NCBI RefSeq assembly: GCF_005239095.1
Contig: NZ_SZUA01000002.1
Coordinates: 124,001-188,000 of the forward strand
Reading direction: 5' to 3'
Length of the DNA stretch: 64,000 nucleotides
DNA from: Luteimonas gilva
GTDB taxonomy: Bacteria > Pseudomonadota > Gammaproteobacteria > Xanthomonadales > Xanthomonadaceae
The notes below the pieces were generated by a model that made no database searches, had not been told where the DNA came from, and saw nothing but the letters and a program-made list of their open reading frames with translations. Position numbers and translations under genes: made by a program. Positions 32,912-41,645 of this stretch are shown one piece after another. Numbering within the stretch: the stretch's first letter is position 1; each line of letters starts with the position of its first letter.

Positions 32912-33787
32912 TCAGGCGACAGCATCGCGTTTGGAGGCCGGCAACGCGGCGCGGATCATCGCGTTATAGCCGATGGCCAATACGCCGAAGCCGGCTTCGG
33001 TGGGATGGATCTCGTCGTACCAGAACGACTCTTGCGCGGCGTCGGCCACCTGGCTGAAATCGGCGTAGGAGAACAAGCCCGGAAAATCCGCCTTGCTCGG
33101 CGCGAGCACGCGATCGCGGAAACCCTTCACCAGCATCAGTTCGGCGAAGCGGCGGGCCTCGGCCTTGCTGCCTAGCGCGGACTTCGTCGCCGGCCACAGC
33201 CAAGGGCCGACGTTGCCGATCAGCGGCGCGGCCAAGCCCAGATTCTTGATGCTGGTCGCACCGGGTTCGCCGATCCGCAGCAGCGGCGCATAGCCGTGGC
33301 CGACGACGCGGAAACCCGGGCGCACTCGCGACATCGCTTCGAGCAGCACCGAGTAACGCGCGCGGATGGCTTCGAACACGCGCGCGTCCAGCAGTTTCTG
33401 GAAGGCTTGTTCGGCGCTCAGCCGTCCCGCGCCGGCGAACAGCGCCGGCAACGCGCCGATGCCGTCGTTGCCGCCGATGCTCAGGCACAGCGCGTCGAAT
33501 TCGCGCGATTTCAAGCGCTCGGCGTAATTGCGGCAGGCCGACGGCGTGAGCATCTTGGCGGCGGTCAGGCCTGGGCCGCCCAGGCGCAGCGAGATGCCGT
33601 CGATGCGGGCGAAGCTGTTCCAGTACAGGTTCTTGTACAGCGGCGTGCTGAACCAGGAATCGCCCCAATAGGCGATGGCCGGGCGCGTGGCCAGGTATTC
33701 GCGCCAGGCGCGGCGTTCGCGGCTGCCGGGCGTGCCGGTTGCGCGGCGGACCTGGTCCCAGTTGTCGTAGATGCGTTTGAGGGCCAT
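32912..33787 (-). CDS. SGNH/GDSL-type hydrolase-like protein
   Basis: A 291-residue protein with the marks of SGNH esterases: GDSW (nucleophile Ser44), a Gly in LRLGGPGLTAAKM, GGND (N107) and the terminal DEIHPT (D258, H261). There is no signal peptide, so it may be cytosolic or exported by another route. The substrate is unknown; esterase or lipase-like activity is expected from the family. Confidence 0.8.
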   Translation of the reverse strand: MALKRIYDNWDQVRRATGTPGSRERRAWREYLATRPAIAYWGDSWFSTPLYKNLYWNSFARIDGISLRLGGPGLTAAKMLTPSACRNYAERLKSREFDALCLSIGGNDGIGALPALFAGAGRLSAEQAFQKLLDARVFEAIRARYSVLLEAMSRVRPGFRVVGHGYAPLLRIGEPGATSIKNLGLAAPLIGNVGPWLWPATKSALGSKAEARRFAELMLVKGFRDRVLAPSKADFPGLFSYADFSQVADAAQESFWYDEIHPTEAGFGVLAIGYNAMIRAALPASKRDAVA

Positions 33788-33952
33788 GCCCGCCGCCTCC
33801 CTTTCGCCGGAGCATAGCGGGCGCTGCGGACAAGTCCGTGACCGCGGCCGAAAAACGCCCGTGTAAACGCTCCGAGCATGCCGAATGGCAGGGGTACCGG
33901 TGGCCTAGAGCCGTCAGGATGCGGAGTTTCGACCACCGGGGGAGATCACCGT

Positions 33953-35872
33953 ATGCCACGCTCGCGCTTCGCCGCTCTCACGCTCGCCGTCGCTTTCGCG
34001 TTGTCGGCGCCTTTGCTTTCCTCGATCGTCCGCGCCGAAGTGCCGGCGCCGGTGGACGAAGCCTATCCGGGCACGATCGCGATCGACGTCGACGCCACCG
34101 ACCTCGCGCAACGCATCTTCAAGATCCGGCAGACGGTGCCCGTGAAGGGCGGCGCGCTGACCCTGCTGTTCCCGCAATGGCTGCCCGGCAATCACGGTCC
34201 CTCCGGTCCGATCGACAAGATCGCCGGCTTGAAGATCACCGCCAACGGCCAACCGGTGGCGTGGAAGCGCGATCCGCTCAACGTCTACGCGTTCAACGTA
34301 GACGTGCCGACCGGCGCGCAAACGCTGCAGGTGGAATTCCAATACCTGACGCCCACCGACGGTGCCCAAGGCCGGGTGGTGATGACGCCCAACATGCTGA
34401 ACCTGCAGTGGATCGCAGCGGCGCTGTACCCGGCCGGCCACTACACCAGCAAGATCGAATACAAGGCTTCGGTGAAGTATCCGCCGGGCTTCCAGGCCGC
34501 CACCGCGCTCGACGTGGAAAGCCGCGAAGGCGACACCGTGCATTACAAGCCGGTGCCGTTCGACATCCTGGCCGATTCGCCGATCTACGCCGGCCGCTAC
34601 TTCAAGACCTTCGATTTGGCCCCGGGCGCGAAAGTGCCGGTGCGCTTGAACGTGATCGCCGACGCGGCGAAGCAACTCGAAGCCAAGCCCGATCACATCG
34701 AACGGCATCTCGAATTGGTCCGCCAGGCGCTGAAGCTGTACGGCGCGCAGCACTACGACCATTACGACTTCCTGTTCTCGCTGTCCAACCAGATGGGCGG
34801 CAACGGCTTGGAGCACCAGCGTTCCAGCGAGAACGGCGTGGGCACCGACTATTTCACCGATTGGGACGAAAAGATCGGCAGCACCGATCTGCTCGGCCAC
34901 GAGTACACGCACTCGTGGAACGGCAAATTCCGCCGTCCCGCCGATCTGTGGACGCCGAATTTCAACGTGCCGATGCAGGACAGTTTGCTCTGGGTCTACG
35001 AAGGGCAGACGCAGTACTGGGGCAACGTGCTGACCGGCCGTTCCGGCCTGCGCACCCAGGAAGGTTCGCGCGATGCGCTGGCGATGGTCGCGGCGACTTA
35101 CGCCGACAACCGCCCCGGCCTGCAGTGGCGCAACGTGCAGGACACCACCAACGATCCGATCATCTCCCGCCGCGCGCCCAAGCCCTATCGCAACTACCAA
35201 ATGAGCGAGGACTACTACGCCGCGGGCCAGATGATCTGGCTGGAAGCGGATGCGAAGATCCGCCAGCTCACCGGCAACAAGAAGTCGCTGGACAATTTCG
35301 CCCGCGCCTTCTTCGGCGTCGACGACGGCGTATGGAAGACGCAGAACACCTACACCTTCGACGACGTGGTCGCCACGCTCAACGGCGTGGCCGCCTACGA
35401 TTGGGCCACCTTCCTGCGCGAACGCCTGGACGGCAAAGTGCCGCTGACCGGCGGCATCGAAGCCAGCGGTTGGCGCTTGGTCTACAAGGACGAGCCTTCC
35501 AAGCTGGCTAAGGCGCGCGCGCGCCAGGGCGGCCGCGGCGCCGGCGGCGCGGACTTCACCTACTCGATCGGCTTGAGCGCCGACAAGGAAGGCAAGGTCG
35601 GCGACGTGCGCTGGGACGGCCCCGCGTTCAACGCCGGCGTCGGCTCGGGCATGACCTTGGTGGCGGTGAACGACGTCGAATACAGCAAAGATGCGCTGGA
35701 AGACGCGATCAAAGCGGCCAAGGACGACAAGGCGCCGATCCGTCTGATGGTGAAGGAGTTCGACCGCTACCGCACGATTCCGGTCGACTACCACGGCGGC
35801 CTGCGCTATCCGCATTTGGAGCGGATCGAGGGCAAGACGGATTATTTGACGCCGATTTTCACCAAGAAGTGA
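33953..35872 (+). CDS. M61 family glycyl-aminopeptidase-like metallopeptidase
   Basis: A 639-residue exported peptidase. The signal peptide is MPRSRFAALTLAVAFALSAP. The zinc site is HEYTH (H316, E317, H320) with E350 in VYEGQTQYWG as third ligand, as in M61 peptidases. The N-terminal domain is beta-rich (LFPQWLPGNHGP is a family mark) and a C-terminal PDZ-like domain spans about 530-620 (VRWDGPAFNAGVGSGMTLVAVND). Start 33953 has GGGGGAG upstream. It is expected to act in the periplasm or outside the cell on Gly/Ala N-termini. Confidence 0.93.
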   Translation: MPRSRFAALTLAVAFALSAPLLSSIVRAEVPAPVDEAYPGTIAIDVDATDLAQRIFKIRQTVPVKGGALTLLFPQWLPGNHGPSGPIDKIAGLKITANGQPVAWKRDPLNVYAFNVDVPTGAQTLQVEFQYLTPTDGAQGRVVMTPNMLNLQWIAAALYPAGHYTSKIEYKASVKYPPGFQAATALDVESREGDTVHYKPVPFDILADSPIYAGRYFKTFDLAPGAKVPVRLNVIADAAKQLEAKPDHIERHLELVRQALKLYGAQHYDHYDFLFSLSNQMGGNGLEHQRSSENGVGTDYFTDWDEKIGSTDLLGHEYTHSWNGKFRRPADLWTPNFNVPMQDSLLWVYEGQTQYWGNVLTGRSGLRTQEGSRDALAMVAATYADNRPGLQWRNVQDTTNDPIISRRAPKPYRNYQMSEDYYAAGQMIWLEADAKIRQLTGNKKSLDNFARAFFGVDDGVWKTQNTYTFDDVVATLNGVAAYDWATFLRERLDGKVPLTGGIEASGWRLVYKDEPSKLAKARARQGGRGAGGADFTYSIGLSADKEGKVGDVRWDGPAFNAGVGSGMTLVAVNDVEYSKDALEDAIKAAKDDKAPIRLMVKEFDRYRTIPVDYHGGLRYPHLERIEGKTDYLTPIFTKK

Positions 35873-35908
35873 TCCGGCGGCATTAGCCGCCGATAGCGAG
35901 CGCGATGC

Positions 35909-36063
35909 TTCTTCCTCCCCCTCGCGGGGGAGGATGCCCGAAGGGCAGGAGAGAGGGCGCGAGCGGAACGAGCGTGCTTTGATGTTGTTTGAAGCAGCAC
36001 GCCAAAAGCCGAACCCTCTCCCTGGCCTTCGGCCTGTCCCTCTCCCGTAAAAGGGAGAGGGAC
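35909..36063. repeat. two CT-rich palindromic repeats in tandem
   Basis: 35909-35970 contains CCTCCCCCTCGCGGGGGAGG and GCCCGAAGGGC. 36003-36063 reads AAAAGCCGAACCCTCTCCCT, GGCCTTCGGCC, then TCCCTCTCCCGTAAAAGGGA. The second is nearly the same as the repeat right of the DUF559 gene but has no DUF559 gene beside it. Confidence 0.75.
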
Positions 36064-36101
36064 AACAGCGTGAGCTTCGCTGGTCTGAATAAGAACGAAG
36101 A

Positions 36102-37250
36102 ATGGCCATAAGCGCTTCGCGAACATTGCCCCGCAATCCCGGCATCGACGCTCTGCGCGGCTTGTCGATCCTGTTGGTGGTGATCCATCACGTCGCTTTG
36201 CGCATTCCGCTCGGCAAGACCGCGTTGGCCGACTTCGTTCCGAAAAGGATACTGAGCGGGCTGAGCTATTCCGGCTACGAAGCGGTGTTCGTGTTCTTCG
36301 TGATCTCCGGCTTTCTGATCGCCTCGCACACGATCGCGCGCTGGGGTTCGCTGGCGAGCATCGACGTGCGCGCGTTCTACGTGCGGCGCGCGGCGCGGAT
36401 CTTGCCGTGCCTGATCGCATTGGTGCCGGCGCTGGCGGCGATGCACTGGGCGGGCGTGCCCCATTACGTGATCGACAAGCCCGGCCAATCGCTCGGCGGC
36501 GCCACGCTCTCGGCGTTCGGCCTGTATTTGAATTGGTACGAAGGCCGCACCGGCTGGTTGCCGGGCGGCTGGGACGTGTTGTGGTCGCTGTCGATCGAAG
36601 AAGCGTTCTATCTCGGCTTCCCGTTGGTTTGCTTGCTGGTCCGCGACGCGCGACTGCTCGCCGTGTTGCTGCTGGCCTTGGCGCTATCGCTGCCGATCAC
36701 GCGCGCCGCTTTGGACGGAAACGAAATCTGGCAGGAAAAGGCCTATCTGCCCGGCATGGCCGCGATCGCCACCGGCGTGCTCGCGGCCTTGTTGGCCGAC
36801 AAGAGGCCGCCGGCTTGGATCGCGTCCTGCGCCCGCATCGCCGGCGCTTGCGGCCTGGTGCTGGTGTGGTTCGCCGGCACCGAACTTTGGCGCGCGATCG
36901 GCAACGGCTACATGCTGGCTCTGACGCTGTCCGCCGCGGGCCTGATCCTGGGCCTGCACTGGCATCACGCGGCCGTGCGCCGGCCGTTCCCCGGTTTGGG
37001 TTGGCTGCGTTCGATGGGCCGGTTGAGCTACGAAATCTATCTGACCCACATGTTCGTGGTGTTCGCCATCGTCGGCGCGTTCCGCGCCGCCGGCGAAGAC
37101 ATGCGCAACGGATTCTGGTGGCATTTGCCGGCGGTGCTGCTGTGCTGGCTGCTCGGCGCGGCGGTGGCGCGCTGGTTCTCCGATCCCGCGGAACGAGCCG
37201 TCCGCCGACATTGGCTGCAGAGAGCGCCGGCGTCCGTTCCTGCGATCTGA
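36102..37250 (+). CDS. acyltransferase 3 (OafA/YrhL-like) membrane protein
   Basis: A 382-residue integral membrane O-acyltransferase with about ten hydrophobic helices. Family marks: GIDALRGLSILLVVIHHV (motif with the conserved His), FVFFVISGFLIASHT, FYVRRAARILPC and SIEEAFYLGFPL. Such enzymes acetylate or succinylate surface sugars such as O-antigen or exopolysaccharide. No sugar-synthesis genes lie nearby, so the target cannot be named. Confidence 0.9.
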   Translation: MAISASRTLPRNPGIDALRGLSILLVVIHHVALRIPLGKTALADFVPKRILSGLSYSGYEAVFVFFVISGFLIASHTIARWGSLASIDVRAFYVRRAARILPCLIALVPALAAMHWAGVPHYVIDKPGQSLGGATLSAFGLYLNWYEGRTGWLPGGWDVLWSLSIEEAFYLGFPLVCLLVRDARLLAVLLLALALSLPITRAALDGNEIWQEKAYLPGMAAIATGVLAALLADKRPPAWIASCARIAGACGLVLVWFAGTELWRAIGNGYMLALTLSAAGLILGLHWHHAAVRRPFPGLGWLRSMGRLSYEIYLTHMFVVFAIVGAFRAAGEDMRNGFWWHLPAVLLCWLLGAAVARWFSDPAERAVRRHWLQRAPASVPAI

Positions 37251-37305
37251 TCGTTTTTTGCAGTCGGGCTAACTCGGCTTCGTTTACAGGAACCGTCGCG
37301 CCGGC

Positions 37306-37767
37306 TCAGCCGTCTATTTTCGTCTCGAGCCTGCGGAATACCGCGAGCACGACCACGCACAGCAGCGACGCGCCCAAGGCCAATAGATAATTCCCCAAGC
37401 CGGCGGCGATGCCGATCGCCGCGGCCATGAGCAGCGAGCTGGCCGTGGTCAGGCCTTGCACCTGATCGGATTCGGAGCGGCGCAGGATGGCGCCGGCGCC
37501 TACGAAGCCCACCGCGGCGACGACGGCCTCGATCAAGCGCACCGGATCCACGCGTATCAATTCGCGGTACTGCTCGCCGGAAAAATGTTCGGCGATCATG
37601 TCGCCCAAGCCGACGATCAAGGCCGCGGCTCCCGCGATCAGCATATGCGTCCGCAGGCCCGCCGCATGTTTGCCGAGCTCGCGTTCGATGCCCAGCACGC
37701 CGCCCAGCAGCATCGCCGCGGCGACGCGGGCCAGGATCCACAGATCTTCTTCGAGTGACAGTTCCAT
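37306..37767 (-). CDS. MgtC/SapB family membrane protein
   Basis: A 153-residue membrane protein. Family marks: LLGGVLGIERELGKHAAGLRTHMLI near the start and AVGFVGAGAILRR in the middle, followed by two further helices (LLMAAAIGIAAGLGNYLLAL). MgtC proteins serve in magnesium-limited growth and inhibit ATP synthase in Salmonella; shorter homologues like this one are common and poorly defined. It follows the aminotransferase operon on the same strand after 105 bases and may be independent. Confidence 0.9.
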   Translation of the reverse strand: MELSLEEDLWILARVAAAMLLGGVLGIERELGKHAAGLRTHMLIAGAAALIVGLGDMIAEHFSGEQYRELIRVDPVRLIEAVVAAVGFVGAGAILRRSESDQVQGLTTASSLLMAAAIGIAAGLGNYLLALGASLLCVVVLAVFRRLETKIDG

Positions 37768-37872
37768 GCGCCCTCCGTCGCCGGAAAAAGCAGCTTAGTG
37801 AACGGACGGGGGATGAGGCGTGAAGCCGAACGGCCCGTGGGCACATAAGTTCGAGCGAAAGGCGGAAATCCT

Positions 37873-39273
37873 TTATCCGACGCTGTGGCGATCGGCGATG
37901 TCCAAAGCCTCGTCGACGATCGCCAAACCTTCGCGCAAATCCTGTTCGCCGACGATCAGCGGCGGCACGATGTGCAAGCGATTGCCCGCCACGAACGGCC
38001 ACAACCCGCGCCGTTTGCAGGCGGCGGCGAATTCGGCCATCGCCGCGTCGGCGCCGCCCGAAGCGTTGAACGGAACCAGCGGCTCGTGCGTGTCGCGGTC
38101 GCGCACGAGTTCTATCGCCCAGAACAAGCCCAAGCCGCGCACGTCGCCGACGCTGGGATGGCGCGCTTGCATCGCTTGCAACGCCGGTCCGACGATATCC
38201 TCGCCCAACGCGCGCGCGCGATCGATCAAGCCTTCTTCCTTGTAGATGCCGATGCACGCCACCGCGGCCGCGCAAGCCAAGGGATGCCCGGAATAAGTCA
38301 GTCCGCCCGGGTAGGCGCGGGTCGCGAAGTCCGCGGCGATCGCATCGCTCATGATCACGCCGCCCAGCGGCACGTAGCCCGAATTCACGCCCTTCGCGAA
38401 CGTGATGAGGTCCGGCACCACGTTCCAGCGATCGACCGCGAACCATTCGCCGCAGCGGCCGAAGCCCGCCATCACTTCGTCGGCGATCATCGCGATGCCG
38501 TGCGCGTCGCACAGTGCGCGCACGCCCTGCAGATAACCGTCCGGCGGCACCAGGATGCCGTTGGCGCCGACTACGGTTTCCAGCAGGATCGCGGCGACGT
38601 TCTGAGCGCCTTCGGCCATGATCGTGTCGGCCAGATGCGCGAGCGCGCGCTCGCATTCCTGCGCGGCGTCCGTCGCGTGGAATGCGGAGCGGTACGGATA
38701 CGGACCCCAGAATCGGACGATGCCGGGAGGCCCGGGTTCCGAAGCCCAGCGCCGCGGATCGCCGGTGGCGGCGATCGCGCCTGCGGTCGCGCCGTGGTAG
38801 CTGCGATAGGCGGCGAGGATCTTGTGGCGTCCGGTATGCAGGCGCGCCATGCGGATCGCATTCTCGATGGCTTCGGCGCCGCCGTTGGTGAAGAACACCC
38901 GGTTCAGATCGCCCGGCGCGAGTTCGGCGATCAAGCGCGCCGCTTCGCTGGTCGCTTCGTTGGCGTGGTAGGGCGCCACCGTACACAACTTGTCGGCTTG
39001 CGCCTTGATCGCGGCGATCAGTTTCGGATGCTGGTGGCCGACGTTGGTATTGACCAATTGGCTGGAAAAATCCAGCCAGCGCCGGCCGTCTTCGTCCCAG
39101 AAATGCGCGCCGTCGGCGCCGGCGACCACGACCGGCCGCAGCGCGCCGTGCGACGACCATGGATGCAGCACGTGCCGGGCATCGTTGCGGCGCGCCGCCG
39201 ACGCTATCGGGACGACCGGGTCGGTTGGCGTCGCCGCATCCATGCCGAGGCGTTCGGCGCCCGCATCGCGCAT
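37873..39273 (-). CDS. class III PLP-dependent aminotransferase
   Basis: A 466-residue fold-type I aminotransferase. Marks: HPWSSHGALRPVVVAGADGAHFWDEDG near the start, FFTNGGAEAIENAIRMAR, SYHGATAGAIAATGDPRR, the cofactor-pairing Asp in MIADEVMAGFGR, and the PLP lysine in ITFAKGVNSGYVPLGG. It resembles omega-amino-acid:pyruvate aminotransferases, so a beta-alanine, taurine or diamine type substrate is plausible. GAGGAGG 5 bases before ATG 39273 supports the start. It follows the VOC gene by 10 bases in a three-gene operon. Confidence 0.9.
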   Translation of the reverse strand: MRDAGAERLGMDAATPTDPVVPIASAARRNDARHVLHPWSSHGALRPVVVAGADGAHFWDEDGRRWLDFSSQLVNTNVGHQHPKLIAAIKAQADKLCTVAPYHANEATSEAARLIAELAPGDLNRVFFTNGGAEAIENAIRMARLHTGRHKILAAYRSYHGATAGAIAATGDPRRWASEPGPPGIVRFWGPYPYRSAFHATDAAQECERALAHLADTIMAEGAQNVAAILLETVVGANGILVPPDGYLQGVRALCDAHGIAMIADEVMAGFGRCGEWFAVDRWNVVPDLITFAKGVNSGYVPLGGVIMSDAIAADFATRAYPGGLTYSGHPLACAAAVACIGIYKEEGLIDRARALGEDIVGPALQAMQARHPSVGDVRGLGLFWAIELVRDRDTHEPLVPFNASGGADAAMAEFAAACKRRGLWPFVAGNRLHIVPPLIVGEQDLREGLAIVDEALDIADRHSVG

Positions 39274-39283
39274 CGGCGCCTCC

Positions 39284-39703
39284 TCAGGGAATGAAGGTTT
39301 GTTCGGGATCGTCGAAGGACTTGAACTCCAACGCGTTGCCCGACGGATCGAACAGGAACATCGTCACGTGCTGCCCGGGCTTGCCTTTCAAACGCAGGTG
39401 CGGCTCTTCGTGGAAAGAGACGCCGGCCGCCTTCAAACGCTTGGCCAGCGCTTCCCAGGATTCGCGGTCGAGGTTCATGCCGAAGTGCGGCACCGGCACC
39501 GCTTCGCCGTCGAAGCGGCCGTTCTGCAAGGGCGCGCCGTCGCCGCCGATGTGCGCCACCAAGTGATGGCCGAAGAAATCGAAATCCTGGTACGAAACGT
39601 CGCTGCGGCCTTGCGGGCAGCCGATCGTGTCGCCGTAGAAGCGGCGCGCCTCGTCGAGGTCGCGGACCGGAAAGGCGAGGTGGAATTGGGCGATGGCGCT
39701 CAC
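39284..39703 (-). CDS. VOC (glyoxalase/dioxygenase-fold) protein
   Basis: A 139-residue vicinal-oxygen-chelate protein. The opening (QFHLAFPVRDLDEARRFYGDTIGC) and ending (TMFLFDPSGNALEFKSF) are classical for the family, with candidate metal ligands H8, H70-type histidines and the E in ALEFK. The start is GTG 39703, overlapping the stop of the diiron-enzyme gene in GTGA. In this operon it may open a ring, rearrange or protect an intermediate of the pathway. Confidence 0.88.
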   Translation of the reverse strand: MSAIAQFHLAFPVRDLDEARRFYGDTIGCPQGRSDVSYQDFDFFGHHLVAHIGGDGAPLQNGRFDGEAVPVPHFGMNLDRESWEALAKRLKAAGVSFHEEPHLRLKGKPGQHVTMFLFDPSGNALEFKSFDDPEQTFIP

Positions 39704-40479
39704 GATACGGCCCTCGGCTGGGGCGCGTAGGCATCGAAGATGTTCTGCCAGAACAGGTTCCAGGCGGTGATGCTGCGCTCGTAGCCTTCGGCGAGTTCGG
39801 GCAGCACGCTCGGATCGCGCCGCAAATAATCGTCGATGGCGCGGCGTGTCAGCTCGCCGTGGACGATGTCCGCCTCGCCGGTATGGATGGTCCAGAATTC
39901 CCAATCGATACGGTCGGCGTTTTCGCGCAGATAAGGATGCGCGCGCATGTGCTCGAACATCACCGACAAATAGGTCTGGCACAGGCATTCGCCGCCCATG
40001 CCGCGCAAGCCGACGCCGAAAGCGGCGTCGCGTTCTCGCAGTTCCTCGGTCAGGCCGCCCAGGACGACGTGATTCTCGGGCAGCGCGCGGTCCAGTTCCC
40101 GCGGCGCCACGCCGATGCTGGCCAGGAAGCGGTCGTAGATCTCCGGATGCGCCTTGGCCGGATCGCCTTCGCCGAGTTCCTCGGCGAGGATTTCGCTCAA
40201 AAGGCTGCGCAATCCGCCGAACGGCAGCTTGGCCAGCAGCAAGGCGAGATCGCTGATGTAGTCGATGGTGAAGAAGCGGTACTGCGTGCAGAACCTGCGC
40301 AGCGCTTCGATGGGCAATTGCGGCAGCACCTTCATCTTTTCCGCCGCTAGCGCCTCGGTCGCTTCCTTGGCGTTGTCGGCGAAGCGCCAGAAGGTGTCCC
40401 GATCCCAAGCGTCGGGCCGCATCGCGATGGCGGAAAAGGCGGGATGAGCGGGCGCGCTTTGTGTTTTTAGTAGTGACAT
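39700..40479 (-). CDS. haem-oxygenase-like diiron enzyme (iron-containing redox enzyme family)
   Basis: A 259-residue all-helical protein of the haem-oxygenase-like diiron oxidase family. Helix motif SEILAEELGEGDPAKAHPEIY supplies Glu100/101/104 and H111; GGECLC gives E164; FWTIHTGEADIVHGEL gives H199, D204 and H207, the usual ligand set. Relatives such as UndA, BesC and SznF oxidise fatty or amino acids in natural-product pathways, cutting C-C bonds or forming N-O bonds. ATG 40479 is preferred; earlier starts add a segment unlike the family. It heads the operon with the VOC and aminotransferase genes. Confidence 0.82.
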   Translation of the reverse strand: MSLLKTQSAPAHPAFSAIAMRPDAWDRDTFWRFADNAKEATEALAAEKMKVLPQLPIEALRRFCTQYRFFTIDYISDLALLLAKLPFGGLRSLLSEILAEELGEGDPAKAHPEIYDRFLASIGVAPRELDRALPENHVVLGGLTEELRERDAAFGVGLRGMGGECLCQTYLSVMFEHMRAHPYLRENADRIDWEFWTIHTGEADIVHGELTRRAIDDYLRRDPSVLPELAEGYERSITAWNLFWQNIFDAYAPQPRAVS

Positions 40480-40783
40480 CGCATCCAATTCGGTACGGGC
40501 CGCGAAGAAGCGTAGCGTCGACATGCGGCGATGAAGTGACGAAGCACGCACACCGTAACGTTCGGAGAGCGGCATCGGAACTCTAATGCGCGATGCCGAA
40601 GAAGAAGTTCACATCGTGTTCACCGCTGCGACACGAATTTCGACGAGACTCGTTGCGGAACGCTTGCGCTGCTACGCATTCAGCATCCTGGCCTCGCTGT
40701 TTCGCGCATTCATGAACATTACCGACTGCGTCGATGCGCAACATCGATGCAGCCGCGATGAACCGAAGAGGAACGCCCGATCG
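40480..40783. promoter_or_regulatory. 304-base divergent region between diiron-enzyme and QueC-like genes
   Basis: No gene is supported here. An inverted repeat at 40727-40751 (TGCGTCGATG and CATCGATGCA around CGCAA, 9 of 10 paired) is the only structure I see, 33 bases before the QueC-like start. The region must hold promoters for both directions; no clear -35/-10 pair is visible. Confidence 0.45.
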
Positions 40784-41569
40784 ATGAACGTCTCGCGCAC
40801 CGCCACCGCCGGCCCCGTGAATCTGCTTTGGACCGGCGGCTGGGATTCGACGTTCAGGCTGCTGCAATTGCTGCTGCAGCACCGGTTCGAGGTCGCGCCG
40901 ATCTATCTGCAGGACGGTACGCGGGCTTCGACGCAGACCGAACTGGAGACGATGGCGCGCATCGGCCGGCGTTTGCGCGAGGAGCATCCGCATACGCGCG
41001 GGCTGCTGCAGCCGGTGCGCATTGCCGATGCGGCCGAGGCCGAGGAAGACGCGGACATCGAGAGCGCCTTGCGCGAGGTGCGCAAGCGGGTCTACATCGG
41101 CAGCCAATACGGCTGGCTGGCCTCGTTCTGCAAGCGCAACGGCATTCTGGACGTGGAGCTGTGCGTGCACGTCGACGACAAGGTGCAGGCGTTGCTGCGC
41201 GATTTCGTGGCGGAAACCCGGCATCCCGCCGGCTATCCGACCCTGCGCCTGGATCCGCGGCACGAAGGCGGCGCCGAGTTCGAGCTGTTCCGTTATTTCA
41301 GCTTCCCGGTGTTCCGGATCGACAAGCTGGGCATGGCGCGGCAAGCCGAAGACGCGGGCTGGAGCGCATACATGGACATGACCTGGTTCTGCCATTCGCC
41401 GGTGGGCGGCAAGCCCTGCGGGGTTTGCGGGCCTTGCGTGTACACCATCGAGGAAGGCTTGGCGCGGCGCATCCCGCCGTCGCGGCGCGCCCTCTCGTTC
41501 TTCTATCGACATCTGGCCTTGCCGCTGAAAGGCCCGTTGCGGCAGATGCGGGCTTCGCTGCGCGGATAG
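40784..41569 (+). CDS. QueC-like PP-loop (7-cyano-7-deazaguanine synthase-like) protein
   Basis: A 261-residue protein. NLLWTGGWDSTF (residues 13-24) is the PP-loop ATP-pyrophosphatase motif, with Trp in place of the usual Leu of SGGLDS. The C-terminal cysteines C203, C212, C215 and C218 have exactly the C-x8-CxxCxxC spacing of the QueC zinc site. QueC turns a carboxylate into a nitrile through an adenylate and an amide; QueC paralogues also act in DNA modification, in the Qat anti-phage system and in protein N-terminal modification. No queC partner genes (queD, queE, folE2) are adjacent. It is more likely a paralogue than the housekeeping enzyme. Confidence 0.8.
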   Translation: MNVSRTATAGPVNLLWTGGWDSTFRLLQLLLQHRFEVAPIYLQDGTRASTQTELETMARIGRRLREEHPHTRGLLQPVRIADAAEAEEDADIESALREVRKRVYIGSQYGWLASFCKRNGILDVELCVHVDDKVQALLRDFVAETRHPAGYPTLRLDPRHEGGAEFELFRYFSFPVFRIDKLGMARQAEDAGWSAYMDMTWFCHSPVGGKPCGVCGPCVYTIEEGLARRIPPSRRALSFFYRHLALPLKGPLRQMRASLRG

Positions 41570-41645
41570 GCGCAGCGAGCAGTAAGACGTCGCCTCGCGA
41601 TCTATGGACTTCCTCCTTTTTCAAAGGGGGAGAAAGCAAAGAACC

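Noticed and set aside
40784-41569. Housekeeping queC
   Set aside because: The altered PP-loop and the lack of queuosine neighbours make a paralogue more likely, though it cannot be excluded from one window.
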